From: Pullulanibacillus sp. KACC 23026
Lineage (GTDB): Bacteria > Bacillota > Bacilli > Bacillales > Sporolactobacillaceae
Length of the DNA stretch: 64,000 nt
Assembly: GCF_029094525.1 (NCBI RefSeq)
Contig: NZ_CP119107.1
Span: 1,240,001-1,304,000, forward strand
Direction: 5' to 3'
Part shown: in pieces, positions 47,825 to 56,775 of the stretch
Layout: every line of letters starts with the position of its first letter
How positions within the stretch are numbered: the first letter of the stretch is position 1
The notes under the pieces: generated by a model
Told to the model about the DNA's origin: nothing
The model's input: the letters and a program-made list of their open reading frames with translations, nothing else
Databases searched by the model: none
Program-made: the position numbers and the translations under genes

Positions 47825-47854
47825 TTGTTAATACTAAAACTATTTCTTATATAG
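47825..47854 (+). CDS. Possible nine-residue leader peptide upstream of murJ/ytgP
   Basis: TTG 47825 is placed after AGAGGAGTG (47811-47819) and reads MLILKLFLI before TAG. The ribosome binding site is stronger than that of the following gene. It starts about 19 bp from the predicted transcription start. No known leader of this type is recalled; it may be chance. Confidence 0.3.
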   Translation: MLILKLFLI

Positions 47855-47899
47855 TGTGAATGGTTCGTACTTGTAATTCGTATACAGTCAGGGGTTGTC

Positions 47900-49525
47900 A
47901 TGATGTCCGGTTCCCGTATGATTCGTGGAACGCTGATTCTGTCAGCGGCCACTTTTTTTACTAAATTTCTAGGGATGTTATTTGTCATTCCATTATATCC
48001 AATCGTCGGTCCTGATGGGGGAACTTTGTATGGGCTTGCTTATACACCGTATTCCATTATTTTAAGTATTTCGACGGTGGGGATTCCATTAGCGGTCTCA
48101 AAGTTTGTGGCGAAATACAATGCGTTAGGGGATTATTACACAGGGAGAAGGTTATTCAAATCAGGTCTTCTGTTAATGACCTTAACGGGTATCATTGGGT
48201 TTCTCGTCATGTATGGGTTTGCTCCGGTTTTTGCTTTAGGCGCACCTAAAGAATTGGTCCAGCCGCTAACAACGGTTATGCGGGTCACAAGCTTCGCGTT
48301 AATCCTTGTCCCGGCTATGAGCTTAATTCGCGGTTATTTCCAAGGCTTTCAATCTATGGGACCAACTGCTGTCTCCCAGACAGTCGAACAAATTGTCCGT
48401 GTAGTCTTTGGACTCGCGGGTGCTTATGTGATCATGGCGACGGTAAAAGGAACTTATCATGCAAAGGTATCCATTGCAGTCAGCTTTGTGACATTTGGAG
48501 CCTTTATGGGCGCTCTGGCAGGCCTTATTGTTTTAATACGTTACTGGATTTCCCGCAAATCTTATATTGATAAAATGGTAGAAGAGAGTACAACGGTTCA
48601 AAACATTCGGCTATCCTCGATTTATAAGGAGATTATCGGGTATGCCCTGCCGTTTGTGGCAGTTGGATTAGCCAACCAGTTATATTTTCTAATAGACCAA
48701 GGAACCGTTCGCCATTTTCTTTCACTCTACTTTGAAATGACAAAGGGTCAAATATCAGATATCATATCTAATCTTTTTACATATGATCAAAAAATTATTC
48801 TGATCCCTGTTTCCCTTGCTACCGCACTTGGGCTAAGTGTGGTGCCTTCTATTACCGAATCCTATGCTGAGGGACGTCAGCAGGATATGCAAGTCAAAAT
48901 CACACAGGCCTTTCAATTTACAATCTTTATCACGATCCCTGCGGCCGTTGGTCTTTCCGTTCTTGGTTACATGGTTTACGGTCTTTTATATGGGTTTGAA
49001 AATGGACTGTCTGCCGTTATATCAGGTGGCGATCTCTTGCAATGGTATGCGCCAACCGCCATATTTTTTGCCGGATTTTCTGTGACTGCGGCTATACTCC
49101 AAGGAATTAATCACCAAAAAGTGACTATTTTAAGCTTATGTGTGGGTGTGCTCATCAAGCTCATCTTGAACCCCATACTTTTGAGATTGGGTGTAAATGG
49201 GGCTATTCTTGCAACAGATATGGGTTATCTAGCCTCTATTCTGATTAATTTATATGCTATAGGTTACTCAACAAGGTATCGCTTTACATTTATTGCGAAG
49301 CGGCTATTGCTCGTTTGTATTTTTACATTAATTATGACAGTCGCTGTGCTGATCGCCTTGTCGATCACTGGAGGTTTTGTCCCTCATACTCGCCTAAACG
49401 CTCTGATTAGGTCGATAATGGGAGTCGTGGTCGGCGGAGGGATTTATTTTCTCCTCTCCCTTAAATCAGGATTGTTAAAACAAGTTCTAGGATCCAGGTT
49501 CCGGCGCCTAGAGCGATTTATGTAG
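47900..49525 (+). CDS. murJ: YtgP/MurJ, lipid II flippase
   Basis: 541 residues, about 14 membrane helices, MOP superfamily. N-terminus MIRGTLILSAATFFTKFLGM and YGLAYTPYSIILSISTVGIP are typical of the SpoVB/YtgP group. B. subtilis YtgP (MurJ) moves lipid II across the membrane during peptidoglycan synthesis. Its position between leuS/ytwF and ytzG fits ytgP. ATG 47900 is directly followed by another ATG; AGGGG upstream is modest. Confidence 0.9.
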   Translation: MMSGSRMIRGTLILSAATFFTKFLGMLFVIPLYPIVGPDGGTLYGLAYTPYSIILSISTVGIPLAVSKFVAKYNALGDYYTGRRLFKSGLLLMTLTGIIGFLVMYGFAPVFALGAPKELVQPLTTVMRVTSFALILVPAMSLIRGYFQGFQSMGPTAVSQTVEQIVRVVFGLAGAYVIMATVKGTYHAKVSIAVSFVTFGAFMGALAGLIVLIRYWISRKSYIDKMVEESTTVQNIRLSSIYKEIIGYALPFVAVGLANQLYFLIDQGTVRHFLSLYFEMTKGQISDIISNLFTYDQKIILIPVSLATALGLSVVPSITESYAEGRQQDMQVKITQAFQFTIFITIPAAVGLSVLGYMVYGLLYGFENGLSAVISGGDLLQWYAPTAIFFAGFSVTAAILQGINHQKVTILSLCVGVLIKLILNPILLRLGVNGAILATDMGYLASILINLYAIGYSTRYRFTFIAKRLLLVCIFTLIMTVAVLIALSITGGFVPHTRLNALIRSIMGVVVGGGIYFLLSLKSGLLKQVLGSRFRRLERFM

Positions 49526-49543
49526 GGTGATTGATAAATGGGT

Positions 49544-49575
49544 GGGGACAGACCTCTTCTGTAAGGTCTGTCCCC
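49544..49575 (+). terminator. GGGGACAGACC hairpin after murJ
   Basis: GGGGACAGACC and GGTCTGTCCCC form an 11-bp perfect stem; no T-tract follows. Same motif as the repeats at 30768-30899. Confidence 0.6.
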
Positions 49576-49611
49576 ATAAGTTGTTATGAAGTGAGGGCTA
49601 CCTCAGATCGC

Positions 49612-51000
49612 TTATGAATAAGGGAGATAAGGATGATCGTTTCCGATTTCTTTATTGGCATAAGGTGAATAGTAGCGATTATCATAGGGCTCATGAGAAT
49701 CAGTTAATGTGCCTTGGGTTTGTGTGGCGCCCTTCTTATATGGATCGTTCATTGAGGACCATTCTGCTGGCCTCGACGCATGGTTCGCTTCTGTATAGGC
49801 AGTTGTGCTAGAGGACATTTCTAACGATTGAGGAAATGCCGTTTTTTCTAATTGATTAAAATGGTTTTGGAAGCCTCCTGCTGGTTGTTCTCTATAGGGT
49901 TGCTGCGCCATTTGGCTTTGGCTTTTGGGCATTTGTCCGATAGAAGGGTGCTGCTGCGTCATTTGGCTTTGGCTTTTGGGCATTTGTCCCATAGAAGGGT
50001 ACTGCTGCGCCATTTGGCTTTGGCTTTTGGGCATTTGTCCCATAGAAGGGTACTGCTGCGTCATTTGGCCTTGGCTTTTGGGCATTTGTCCGATAGAAGG
50101 TTGCTGCGCCATTTGGCTTTGGCTTTTGGGCATTTGTCCGATAGAAGGTTGCTGCGCCATTTGGCTTTGGCTTTTGGGCATTTGTCCCATATGAGAAGGT
50201 TGCTGCGCCATTTGGCTTTGGCTTTTGGGCATTTGTCCCATAGAAGGGTACTGCTGCGCCATTTGGCCTTGGCTTTTGGGCATTTGTCCCATAGAAGGGT
50301 ACTGCTGCGTCATTTGGCTTTGGCTTTGGCTTTTGGACATTTGTCCCATAGAAGGGTGCTGCTGCGTCATTTGACTTTGGGAATTGGGCAATTGTCCCAT
50401 AGAAGAAGGTTGTTGCCCTATTTGGTTCGGCAGGTTCTGAATAGACCCCATGCCTTGTGAGCCAGGAAACGGTTCACTTATCATTGGGTTTGGATTTTGT
50501 TGTCTTTGTCCCATGTTAGGAAAATTTGCGGGTGCTTGGTTAAATTGGGTTGAGTATCCAGGCATTTGTGGGTAACCAGCGGGTTGCTGTCCTAGTTGTC
50601 CCTGAAATGGAGTCATAGGGCCTGCCGAAGATGGACTAGTAGGCATTTGCCCCATAGACTGTGGCATGTATCCTTTACTTGAATAAGCGCCAGACTGTCC
50701 TGATTGCCCTGTATATTGGGGCATCTGACCTGTTTGGTAGGGGGAGGGAGCGATCTGTCCAACATTCGAAGGGGCATTTAAATGCTGTCCGAATGGAGCG
50801 GAGTTGGCAGGCATGCCTCCTGGTAGCGAACCACTTGTTGTGGGATAGCCTTGTGAGGGCATCATCGTTCCTCCCATTCCAAATGTCCCTTGATTGGACC
50901 ATGGGACCTGCTGACCTCCAGCATACGATTGGGGATTTATGGCCCCATAAGCAAAAGGCTCGGACCCTTGATAACCCCTGGGATTCGATTTAAAAACCAT
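49612..51000 (-). CDS. Gln/Met/Pro-rich repeat protein, probably spore or cell surface
   Basis: 462 residues behind a strong AAGGAGAG. No signal peptide or membrane helix. N-terminal third is Gly/Gln/Pro-rich (MVFKSNPRGYQGSEPFAYGA). Residues about 198-365 hold ten repeats of 16-19 residues of type PSMGQMPKSQSQMAQQY; the C-terminal 90 residues are non-repetitive and Tyr-rich (DNRYYSPYANKEIG). The composition recalls matrix proteins of the spore coat, where Gln and Lys can be cross-linked, but no family is recognised. A plus-strand open frame on this region is a shadow of the repeat. Confidence 0.75.
   Translation of the reverse strand: MVFKSNPRGYQGSEPFAYGAINPQSYAGGQQVPWSNQGTFGMGGTMMPSQGYPTTSGSLPGGMPANSAPFGQHLNAPSNVGQIAPSPYQTGQMPQYTGQSGQSGAYSSKGYMPQSMGQMPTSPSSAGPMTPFQGQLGQQPAGYPQMPGYSTQFNQAPANFPNMGQRQQNPNPMISEPFPGSQGMGSIQNLPNQIGQQPSSMGQLPNSQSQMTQQHPSMGQMSKSQSQSQMTQQYPSMGQMPKSQGQMAQQYPSMGQMPKSQSQMAQQPSHMGQMPKSQSQMAQQPSIGQMPKSQSQMAQQPSIGQMPKSQGQMTQQYPSMGQMPKSQSQMAQQYPSMGQMPKSQSQMTQQHPSIGQMPKSQSQMAQQPYREQPAGGFQNHFNQLEKTAFPQSLEMSSSTTAYTEANHASRPAEWSSMNDPYKKGATQTQGTLTDSHEPYDNRYYSPYANKEIGNDHPYLPYS
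49902..50412 (-). repeat. In-frame tandem repeats of about 51 bp
   Basis: Ten units encoding PS(M/I)GQMPKSQ(S/G)QM(A/T)QQ(Y/H). Length changes are always by whole codons, showing that coding is kept. Confidence 0.9.
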
Positions 51001-51193
51001 GTTATCTCTCCTTGTTTAAGTCATTCATTGTATAGTATGAAAGCCTAGGAGATATGAGTGTGTCCACCTTTCATTTTATCTCGCTTTAGAAGTCTTTAGA
51101 CTTTCGTTTGAGGAGAGTTTAAGAAGAACGAAAATAAGTCTCGTTTAAACTTTTGGAAAATAAACCTGTTTGTTTAGAAAGAGGAATGATACC

Positions 51194-51913
51194 ATGCGCT
51201 TAGATAAGTGGCTCTCTCATTGCGGAGGCGGAACAAGAAGAGATGTCAAGCTCTTGTTAAAAGCAGGACGTGTCAAAGTGAATGACAAAGTGGAAAAACA
51301 GTCAGCGCGGCAAGTTCATCCAGAGAAAGATAGCGTCACTTTAGACGGTGTTCCAATGCTCTATCAGGAATTTGTCTATTTTATGCTTAATAAACCTTCT
51401 GGAGTGATAACCGCGACTGAAGATTCTCACCAGAAGACGGTGCTGGATCTTTTTGATCAACAGGACTTGCACAAAGATCTCTTTCCGGTTGGCCGTTTAG
51501 ATAAGGATACAGAAGGACTGCTCCTGATCACGAACGACGGAGCTTTGGGCCATCTTCTGCTTTCACCTAAGCATCATGTTAAGAAAACGTATGAGGCCAT
51601 TATTAATGCTTCGATTCAATCGGACATGATTGAACAATTTGCTGCTGGAATTGAACTTGTTGGCGATGGGCGAACCAAGCCTGCCTCTTTAAGAGTCCTT
51701 AAAAATGAAGAGAAACCACTTGTTGAAATCGTGATTACGGAAGGTAAATTTCATCAGATAAAGCGAATGTTTCATGCGGTTGGCCGAGAAGTTGTATATT
51801 TGAAGAGAACCAAAATGGGGCCGCTTTCTCTAGACCCTTCCTTAGCTTTGGGGGAGTATCGGAGGCTAACTGAAACAGAAAGAGAACAACTCCTGCAAAT
51901 TAAGAAAGATTAA
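51194..51913 (+). CDS. ytzG: Pseudouridine synthase, RsuA family (YtzG)
   Basis: ATG 51194 follows AAAGAGG; 239 residues. An S4 RNA-binding domain (MRLDKWLSHCGGGTRRDVKL) precedes the catalytic domain with FPVGRLDKDTEGLLLITNDG, where the Asp is the nucleophile. It isomerises a uridine in ribosomal RNA; by family, position 516 of 16S is likely. A 20-bp perfect bidirectional terminator stands further downstream. Confidence 0.9.
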   Translation: MRLDKWLSHCGGGTRRDVKLLLKAGRVKVNDKVEKQSARQVHPEKDSVTLDGVPMLYQEFVYFMLNKPSGVITATEDSHQKTVLDLFDQQDLHKDLFPVGRLDKDTEGLLLITNDGALGHLLLSPKHHVKKTYEAIINASIQSDMIEQFAAGIELVGDGRTKPASLRVLKNEEKPLVEIVITEGKFHQIKRMFHAVGREVVYLKRTKMGPLSLDPSLALGEYRRLTETEREQLLQIKKD

Positions 51914-52023
51914 TAATGAGAGAAATGAGTTATTAGAGGGGAATCTTGTGAAAAAGGCGCAGTAATCTAGAGATTCCTTTAAATTGGGCTCTGACTGAAT
52001 GGGGATAGCACGGTGTTTGAAAA

Positions 52024-52215
52024 ATAAACGGAGATATTCCGTTTAAATTAGGAAATGTCTTTATTTCCTTTAAAATAAGAGGAGATATTCCGTTTATCTG
52101 ATCCGAATCTTTGTTTTTTGCTTGATTTGGAGTCGTTAACCGGAAAACGTCCGCTTATTTTTGTCTCTTCAGTAGTCCCTTTAACCATTAGCCGGAAATT
52201 CTCCGCTTATTCATT
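52024..52215. repeat. Array E: four short palindromes of CGGA-NNN-TCCG type
   Basis: ACGGAGATATTCCGTTTA (about 52028), GAGGAGATATTCCGTTTATC (about 52080), CCGGAAAACGTCCGCTTATT (about 52141) and CCGGAAATTCTCCGCTTATT (about 52192), spaced 52-60 bp. Each is an imperfect palindrome flanked by AT-rich DNA. No gene is seen from 51914 to 52340. Confidence 0.65.
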
Positions 52216-52340
52216 CTCATACCGGCAGCGGAACCCCATAAGGCAAGACTATTATCTTCCAAATCCTGTTTTATAAAACGAAATGGTCTGCGATTCTTTT
52301 GGTTCCCCTGAAAGAGCTCCGATAACATGAGCGATTATCT

Positions 52341-52387
52341 TCTACATAAAAAACAGCTGGACTTTTTCCAGCTGTTTTTTATGTAGA
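52341..52387. terminator. 20-bp perfect bidirectional terminator
   Basis: TCTACATAAAAAACAGCTGG (52341-52360) and its reverse complement (52368-52387), loop of 7, with T6 in the arms on both strands. Confidence 0.93.
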
Positions 52388-52442
52388 GAACGGGTTTATC
52401 GTATTGGCTGGTATTTAATGGAAGTCCTTATACCCTTATCCT

Positions 52443-52664
52443 CTAAGATACCTTTACTTTCTTATCTGTCAGTGTCCAAATACCGCGGCTAGGGCTTTTG
52501 ACGAGCTTATTGTACGTCAAAATATTGAGGTCTCTTTGGATCGTGCGCGGGGTCATATCGAACGCTTCAACCAATTCTTGAGTCGTAACGGTCCCTCCCT
52601 TTTCTTTAATAAAGAGGTAAACATCTTTTACGCGATTCAACATTCGGTCAGTAGAAGAGTTCAA
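52443..52664 (-). CDS. ytzE: YtzE, DeoR-type helix-turn-helix protein
   Basis: TTG 52664 is placed 11 bp after AAGGAG; 73 residues. The DeoR winged helix is complete: DVYLFIKEKGGTVTTQELVE then FDMTPRTIQRDLNILTYNKL. It lacks the sugar-binding domain of full-length DeoR regulators, as does YtzE of B. subtilis. Targets unknown. Confidence 0.85.
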   Translation of the reverse strand: MNSSTDRMLNRVKDVYLFIKEKGGTVTTQELVEAFDMTPRTIQRDLNILTYNKLVKSPSRGIWTLTDKKVKVS

Positions 52665-52963
52665 TGTACCTACCACTCCTTAACGTTTAATCTTTTAAAA
52701 AAGCTTCTAAAGCATTTCTATGGCACGAAAGGAAAAACTATTCAAAATATTTCCTGATTCCATGAGGCTTGTCTTTAAAAGTCTCTGATGATAAACGTAA
52801 GGTGCATGTCTTTTGGAAAAAGAATGTCGATTTTTTTCTTAATTATTATGTTACTTTATTTTTCGAAAAAGTCAATTTAAACAGCACCTAAATTGAAGAT
52901 AACGCCTAAAAGTGTTCCCTGATTTCAATTTTCATGCCTAGGTTAAGGTCGTGTGAGTTAAAT

Positions 52964-53000
52964 GAAAAAACACCCTGTGGAAGAACCAAAGGGTGTTTTA
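52964..53000 (-). terminator. Terminator of the cysteine synthase gene
   Basis: On the minus strand AAAACACCCT pairs with AGGGTGTTTT, then TTC. Confidence 0.85.
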
Positions 53001-53006
53001 AAGACT

Positions 53007-53942
53007 TCAGTCATATAAGAATAAGTCTCCAGACAGATAGCGTTCGCCTGTATCACAGGTCATACAGACAACCATGCTGTCTTTGGGAAGACGTTTGGCG
53101 ACTTCCATTGCCGCAAAGACAGATGCACCAGAGGAAGGACCCACTAAAATGCCTTCTTCACGGGCAAGTCGACGAGTCACCTCATAAGCTTGTTCATCTG
53201 TAATTTGAATAATTTCATCAATGATATCAAGATTAAGGACGGATGGAATAAAGCCGGGGCTTGTCCCAACGAGTTTGTGCCGGCCAGGCTTTCCGCCGGA
53301 CAGAACAGGGGAGCCAGCAGGTTCAGCGACGTGAACCGTAAGCTCAGGGAACACTTCTTTAAGGGCTTCACCCGTTCCGGTAACGGTTCCTCCTGTTCCG
53401 GCTGTTGCTACAAATGCTTTTAAAGGCTTTCCAATTTCCTTTACAGCTTCTACAATCTCGATAGCGGTTGTTTTTCGATGGGCATCGGGATTCGCTTTGT
53501 TTTCGAACTGCATGGGCATAAAGCTGTTCGGTATTTCTTTAATTAATTCCTTTGCTTTCTCGATCGAACCTGGCATTTTCTCATCAGCAGGTGTAAGATA
53601 CACGGTTGCACCGTAGGCTTTAAGCAGATTGATTCGTTCTGCAGTACTATTATCAGGCATGACAATAATCGTCCTGTAGCCTCGAGCGGATGCTGTCATG
53701 GCGAGGCCGATTCCGGTGTTTCCAGACGTTGGTTCTATAATGGTGGAACCTGGTTTTAGATGTCCGGCCTTCTCTGCTTCAATAATCATATTAAAAGCAG
53801 CGCGGTCCTTTAGGCTGCGGCTAGGATTAGCAAATTCCAGCTTCGCATAGACTGTTGCGCCATTGGGATCCGGTAAGCGATTAAGACGGATCAGCGGGGT
53901 ATCCCCTATAAGTTCAGAAATATTATTTACAACACGTTTCAT
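53007..53942 (-). CDS. ytkP: YtkP, cysteine synthase family protein
   Basis: ATG 53942 is chosen because AAAGGATG is too close to an upstream in-frame GTG; 311 residues. PLP lysine in NPSRSLKDRAAFNMI, phosphate-binding TSGNTGIGLAM and GTGGTVTGTGEAL are present, as in O-acetylserine sulfhydrylases. It probably makes cysteine from O-acetylserine and sulfide; YtkP is a paralogue of CysK in B. subtilis. Confidence 0.9.
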   Translation of the reverse strand: MKRVVNNISELIGDTPLIRLNRLPDPNGATVYAKLEFANPSRSLKDRAAFNMIIEAEKAGHLKPGSTIIEPTSGNTGIGLAMTASARGYRTIIVMPDNSTAERINLLKAYGATVYLTPADEKMPGSIEKAKELIKEIPNSFMPMQFENKANPDAHRKTTAIEIVEAVKEIGKPLKAFVATAGTGGTVTGTGEALKEVFPELTVHVAEPAGSPVLSGGKPGRHKLVGTSPGFIPSVLNLDIIDEIIQITDEQAYEVTRRLAREEGILVGPSSGASVFAAMEVAKRLPKDSMVVCMTCDTGERYLSGDLFLYD

Positions 53943-54125
53943 AAGACCGAGCACATCCTTTATTCGAAGAGTTCCTAATTAATATGATGTCTTTTCAGTC
54001 TAACCTTCATCCAAAATAGGAAAGCTTATAATAGCTAGTAAGCAACCCATTATAGGAAGGCGTTAGACAAGAAAAATCATTAAAAATAAATGCTTTCTAT
54101 TTTATGATGAAAGGGAGAATATAAA

Positions 54126-54707
54126 ATGTCAACTTTAAAACATTACTTTATAGCCGTTCCCATTCCAAAATTAATCAAGAAAGTCCTTGCCGAGTGGTCG
54201 GATCAATTAAAAGAACTTCCTTTTGATTATAAAGAATGGGTCTATGAAGCTGACTTTCATGTGACCTTGAAATTTTTGGGCGGTGTTTCCGAGGAGCAAG
54301 TAAAGGCGCTATCGGATGATCTTCATCAACTAACGCGGTCTTTTTCAACTTTTAAAATGAAAGGGAAGGGGGCGGGCACCTTTGGACGAACCGATGCACC
54401 AAGAGTATTATGGGCGAGTACGGAAAGTGACCCTGAGCTTTTTGACTGGCAAAAGCAAATTGATAAGCTGTGCACAAGCCATGGGTTTCATGCGGAAAAC
54501 CGTCCATATCGACCTCATATTACAATTGCCAAAAAATGGCGAGGTGGGGCGCTTCAGTTAGATCGTCTGCCTGCACCGCCACTATCCTTTTTAAAAGAAT
54601 GGATCGTGGACCACATTGTACTCTATACGGTCAGGCCGTCTGAACTCCCCAAATATCAACGCGTTGAAACTTTTCCGTTTGGTAGCGGTGTCAAAGGAAA
54701 AAGTTGA
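54126..54707 (+). CDS. thpR: ThpR (YtlP), RNA 2',3'-cyclic phosphodiesterase
   Basis: 193 residues. Both HxT motifs are present, FHVTLKFLGG and YRPHITIAKKW, the two catalytic histidines of the 2H phosphoesterase family. It acts on 2',3'-cyclic phosphate ends of RNA; the biological substrate is not known. AAAGGGAG precedes ATG 54126. Confidence 0.9.
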   Translation: MSTLKHYFIAVPIPKLIKKVLAEWSDQLKELPFDYKEWVYEADFHVTLKFLGGVSEEQVKALSDDLHQLTRSFSTFKMKGKGAGTFGRTDAPRVLWASTESDPELFDWQKQIDKLCTSHGFHAENRPYRPHITIAKKWRGGALQLDRLPAPPLSFLKEWIVDHIVLYTVRPSELPKYQRVETFPFGSGVKGKS

Positions 54708-54750
54708 GTCCAAAACGCGGCTTGACGTCAAAACGCTGAGTAAAAATGCG

Positions 54751-54779
54751 TTGACTCGAGAGGCAAAATGTTATATTTT
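54751..54779 (+). promoter_or_regulatory. ytmP promoter
   Basis: TTGACT (54751-54756), 17-bp spacer, TATTTT (54774-54779). Confidence 0.5.
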
Positions 54780-54865
54780 AAAGAGGTCTTATTTTTTTCC
54801 TAAACACAAAAATAGCGTTTTAAATAAAGGATTATATAGAGCGTTTTTAGAAGAAAGGTGAAGGT

Positions 54866-55651
54866 ATGAGGGTGTTTGATAATGAAGATTGGGTCATTAC
54901 GTCAGCAGGTGGTGTGACGGGTGAAGCTTACTTAGCTCAATCTGAACAAAAGAAGCTTTTCTTAAAACGCAACTCATCTCCTTTCTTGGCAGTATTATCT
55001 GCAGAGGGTATTGTACCGAAGCTGTTGTGGACAAAGCGTTTGGAAAACGGTGATGTCATCTCAGCCCAAAGATGGCTAGAAGGACGCGAATTAAAAGCTC
55101 ACGAGATGAAGTCAGAACGTGTTGCCAAACTCTTGAAAAAGATTCACCAATCCGAGCCGCTCGTTTTTATGCTCGCGAGATTGGGAAAAGAGGCAGTGAC
55201 CCCGCAGCACTTTTTAAATAATATTATGGACAAAGCCGTTTCCTTTAATGATTGGGTACCCATTAAGCAAGCACTTGCTTTTTTAACCCGAACGAAGGAA
55301 AAGGTTAAAACCCATTATAAACGTGTCTGTCATTCAGACATTAATCATAATAATTGGCTGCTTGATGAAGACGACCAGCTTTATTTAGTGGATTGGGATC
55401 AAGCGATTATTGCCGATCCAGCTCTTGATTTAGCACTTATCCTGTATTGGTACATTGATGAAGCGGATTGGGAATCATGGTTAAAAGGGTATGGCTGGAC
55501 CTTAACGCCTGATTTGCAGCTGCGCATGCATTGGTATATGGTTGCACAAACCTTAATTTTCTTTTTTTATCATTATCCGCGCAACAAGAAAGAAGCGGAG
55601 TTTTATTTAAACAACTTGATTCACTATAACCAACATTCAAGTCGTTTCTAG
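54866..55651 (+). CDS. ytmP: YtmP, aminoglycoside phosphotransferase-like kinase
   Basis: 261 residues. CHSDINHNNWLLDEDDQLYL holds the catalytic HxDxxxxN loop and VDWDQAIIADPALDLA the metal-binding Asp. This is the choline/aminoglycoside kinase fold; substrate unknown. GAAAGGTGAAGG precedes ATG 54866. Its neighbours (thpR, ytzH, trmB) are as in B. subtilis. Confidence 0.88.
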   Translation: MRVFDNEDWVITSAGGVTGEAYLAQSEQKKLFLKRNSSPFLAVLSAEGIVPKLLWTKRLENGDVISAQRWLEGRELKAHEMKSERVAKLLKKIHQSEPLVFMLARLGKEAVTPQHFLNNIMDKAVSFNDWVPIKQALAFLTRTKEKVKTHYKRVCHSDINHNNWLLDEDDQLYLVDWDQAIIADPALDLALILYWYIDEADWESWLKGYGWTLTPDLQLRMHWYMVAQTLIFFFYHYPRNKKEAEFYLNNLIHYNQHSSRF

Positions 55652-55665
55652 TTGTTAAAGGGAAA

Positions 55666-55690
55666 ACCGGAAGAAAGGCTCTTCCGGCTA
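55666..55690. terminator. Hairpin between convergent ytmP and ytzH
   Basis: ACCGGAAGA pairs with TCTTCCGGC around AAGGC. No T-tract, so termination is uncertain. Confidence 0.45.
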
Positions 55691-55700
55691 TGGGAACACA

Positions 55701-55967
55701 TTAAGTTGTCTCGAACGCTTGAATGAGCGAGTCTAATTCTTCGCTTGAAGTCATAGACGCTCCGTCCGCATTTATACTCTCCTGCTCACAATAGGTTTGA
55801 AGAGCATTTAAATGTTGGACCGGCGTTTCAGAATGGGTCTGATTCAGAAGCTGAGCAGTTAATCGATTTAATTGTTCAAGCTCATTTCGCCTCGTCGTTT
55901 GATCGGACTGATGGGCTTTAAGAATATCTAAAATGAGTCGTTTTTGATCTTCTGCTGAGAGTCCCAT
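55701..55967 (-). CDS. ytzH: YtzH-like protein
   Basis: 88 residues, mostly helical and Gln/Leu-rich (MGLSAEDQKRLILDILKAHQ), ending with an acidic stretch (SSEELDSLIQAFETT). Length and position between ytmP and trmB match ytzH (92 residues in B. subtilis). Function unknown. AAAGGATAGGG precedes the start. Confidence 0.82.
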   Translation of the reverse strand: MGLSAEDQKRLILDILKAHQSDQTTRRNELEQLNRLTAQLLNQTHSETPVQHLNALQTYCEQESINADGASMTSSEELDSLIQAFETT

Positions 55968-56089
55968 ATGTCACATCCCTATCCTTTCTTTATTTAGGAT
56001 AAACGGATGTGACTTTTTTAGTCTTGAAATCATTTCCCTGTATGGTAAGTTATCCGTTTTAAGAAAGTTGTTAATGGGAGGTACATTTT

Positions 56090-56728
56090 ATGCGTGTCAG
56101 ACATAAACCTTGGGCAAAGGATAAGATTGAAGCCCACCCGAATTGGGTCATATCGGATCCTGCATCCATGAAAGGCAGTTGGCAAAAGGTGTTTCCTGTT
56201 GAACAGCCTCTTCATATTGAGGTTGGAATGGGAAAGGGGCAATTTATAACAGGGATGGCAAAGAAGCATCCTGATGTTAATTTTATTGGGATGGAGTTTC
56301 AGGGAAGTGTTCTTGTCGAGGCATTGGACAAATTGTTAGAAACGCCTCTTGAGAATGTCCGCTTGCTTCATAATAATGCCAAAGATTTGGCTGAATACTT
56401 TGCTGAGGGTGAAGTGGAGGTCATTTACCTTAATTTTTCAGATCCTTGGCCAAAAAAACGGCATGAAAAGCGCCGTTTGACTTATTCGAGTTTTTTGGAG
56501 ACGTATAAGACGCTGCTTTCTAAAGAAGGTCATATCGAGCTGAAGACCGATAATCAAGGTCTCTTTGAATATTCATTAGAAAGCTTTTCTGATCATGGTT
56601 TTATCATTAGGAATGTCAGCCTGGATTTGCACGGTACGGGAGATCTGTCTATTGTTAAGACCGAATACGAAGAGAAGTTCTCTAATAAGGGACAACGGAT
56701 CTACCGATGTGAGGCTTGGCCTAAGTAA
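56090..56728 (+). CDS. trmB: TrmB, tRNA (guanine-N7-)-methyltransferase
   Basis: 212 residues. EVGMGKGQFITGMAKKHPDV is the SAM-binding motif; NFSDPWPKKRHEKRRLTY and ELKTDNQGLFEYSLE are diagnostic of TrmB. It forms m7G46 in the variable loop of tRNA. GGGAGGT precedes ATG 56090. Confidence 0.97.
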   Translation: MRVRHKPWAKDKIEAHPNWVISDPASMKGSWQKVFPVEQPLHIEVGMGKGQFITGMAKKHPDVNFIGMEFQGSVLVEALDKLLETPLENVRLLHNNAKDLAEYFAEGEVEVIYLNFSDPWPKKRHEKRRLTYSSFLETYKTLLSKEGHIELKTDNQGLFEYSLESFSDHGFIIRNVSLDLHGTGDLSIVKTEYEEKFSNKGQRIYRCEAWPK

Positions 56729-56741
56729 ATTCGCTTTTCTA

Positions 56742-56774
56742 GAAAAATCTGCCGGTTATTGGCAGATTTTTTTG
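56742..56774 (+). terminator. trmB terminator
   Basis: AAAAATCTGCC pairs with GGCAGATTTTT, followed by TTG. Confidence 0.92.
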
Positions 56775-56775
56775 T

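Noticed and set aside
49852-50460. Plus-strand ORF with HLALAFGHLSHRRVLL repeats
   Set aside because: Antisense shadow of the in-frame repeats of the minus-strand Gln/Met-rich gene, which has a strong ribosome binding site and non-repeat ends.
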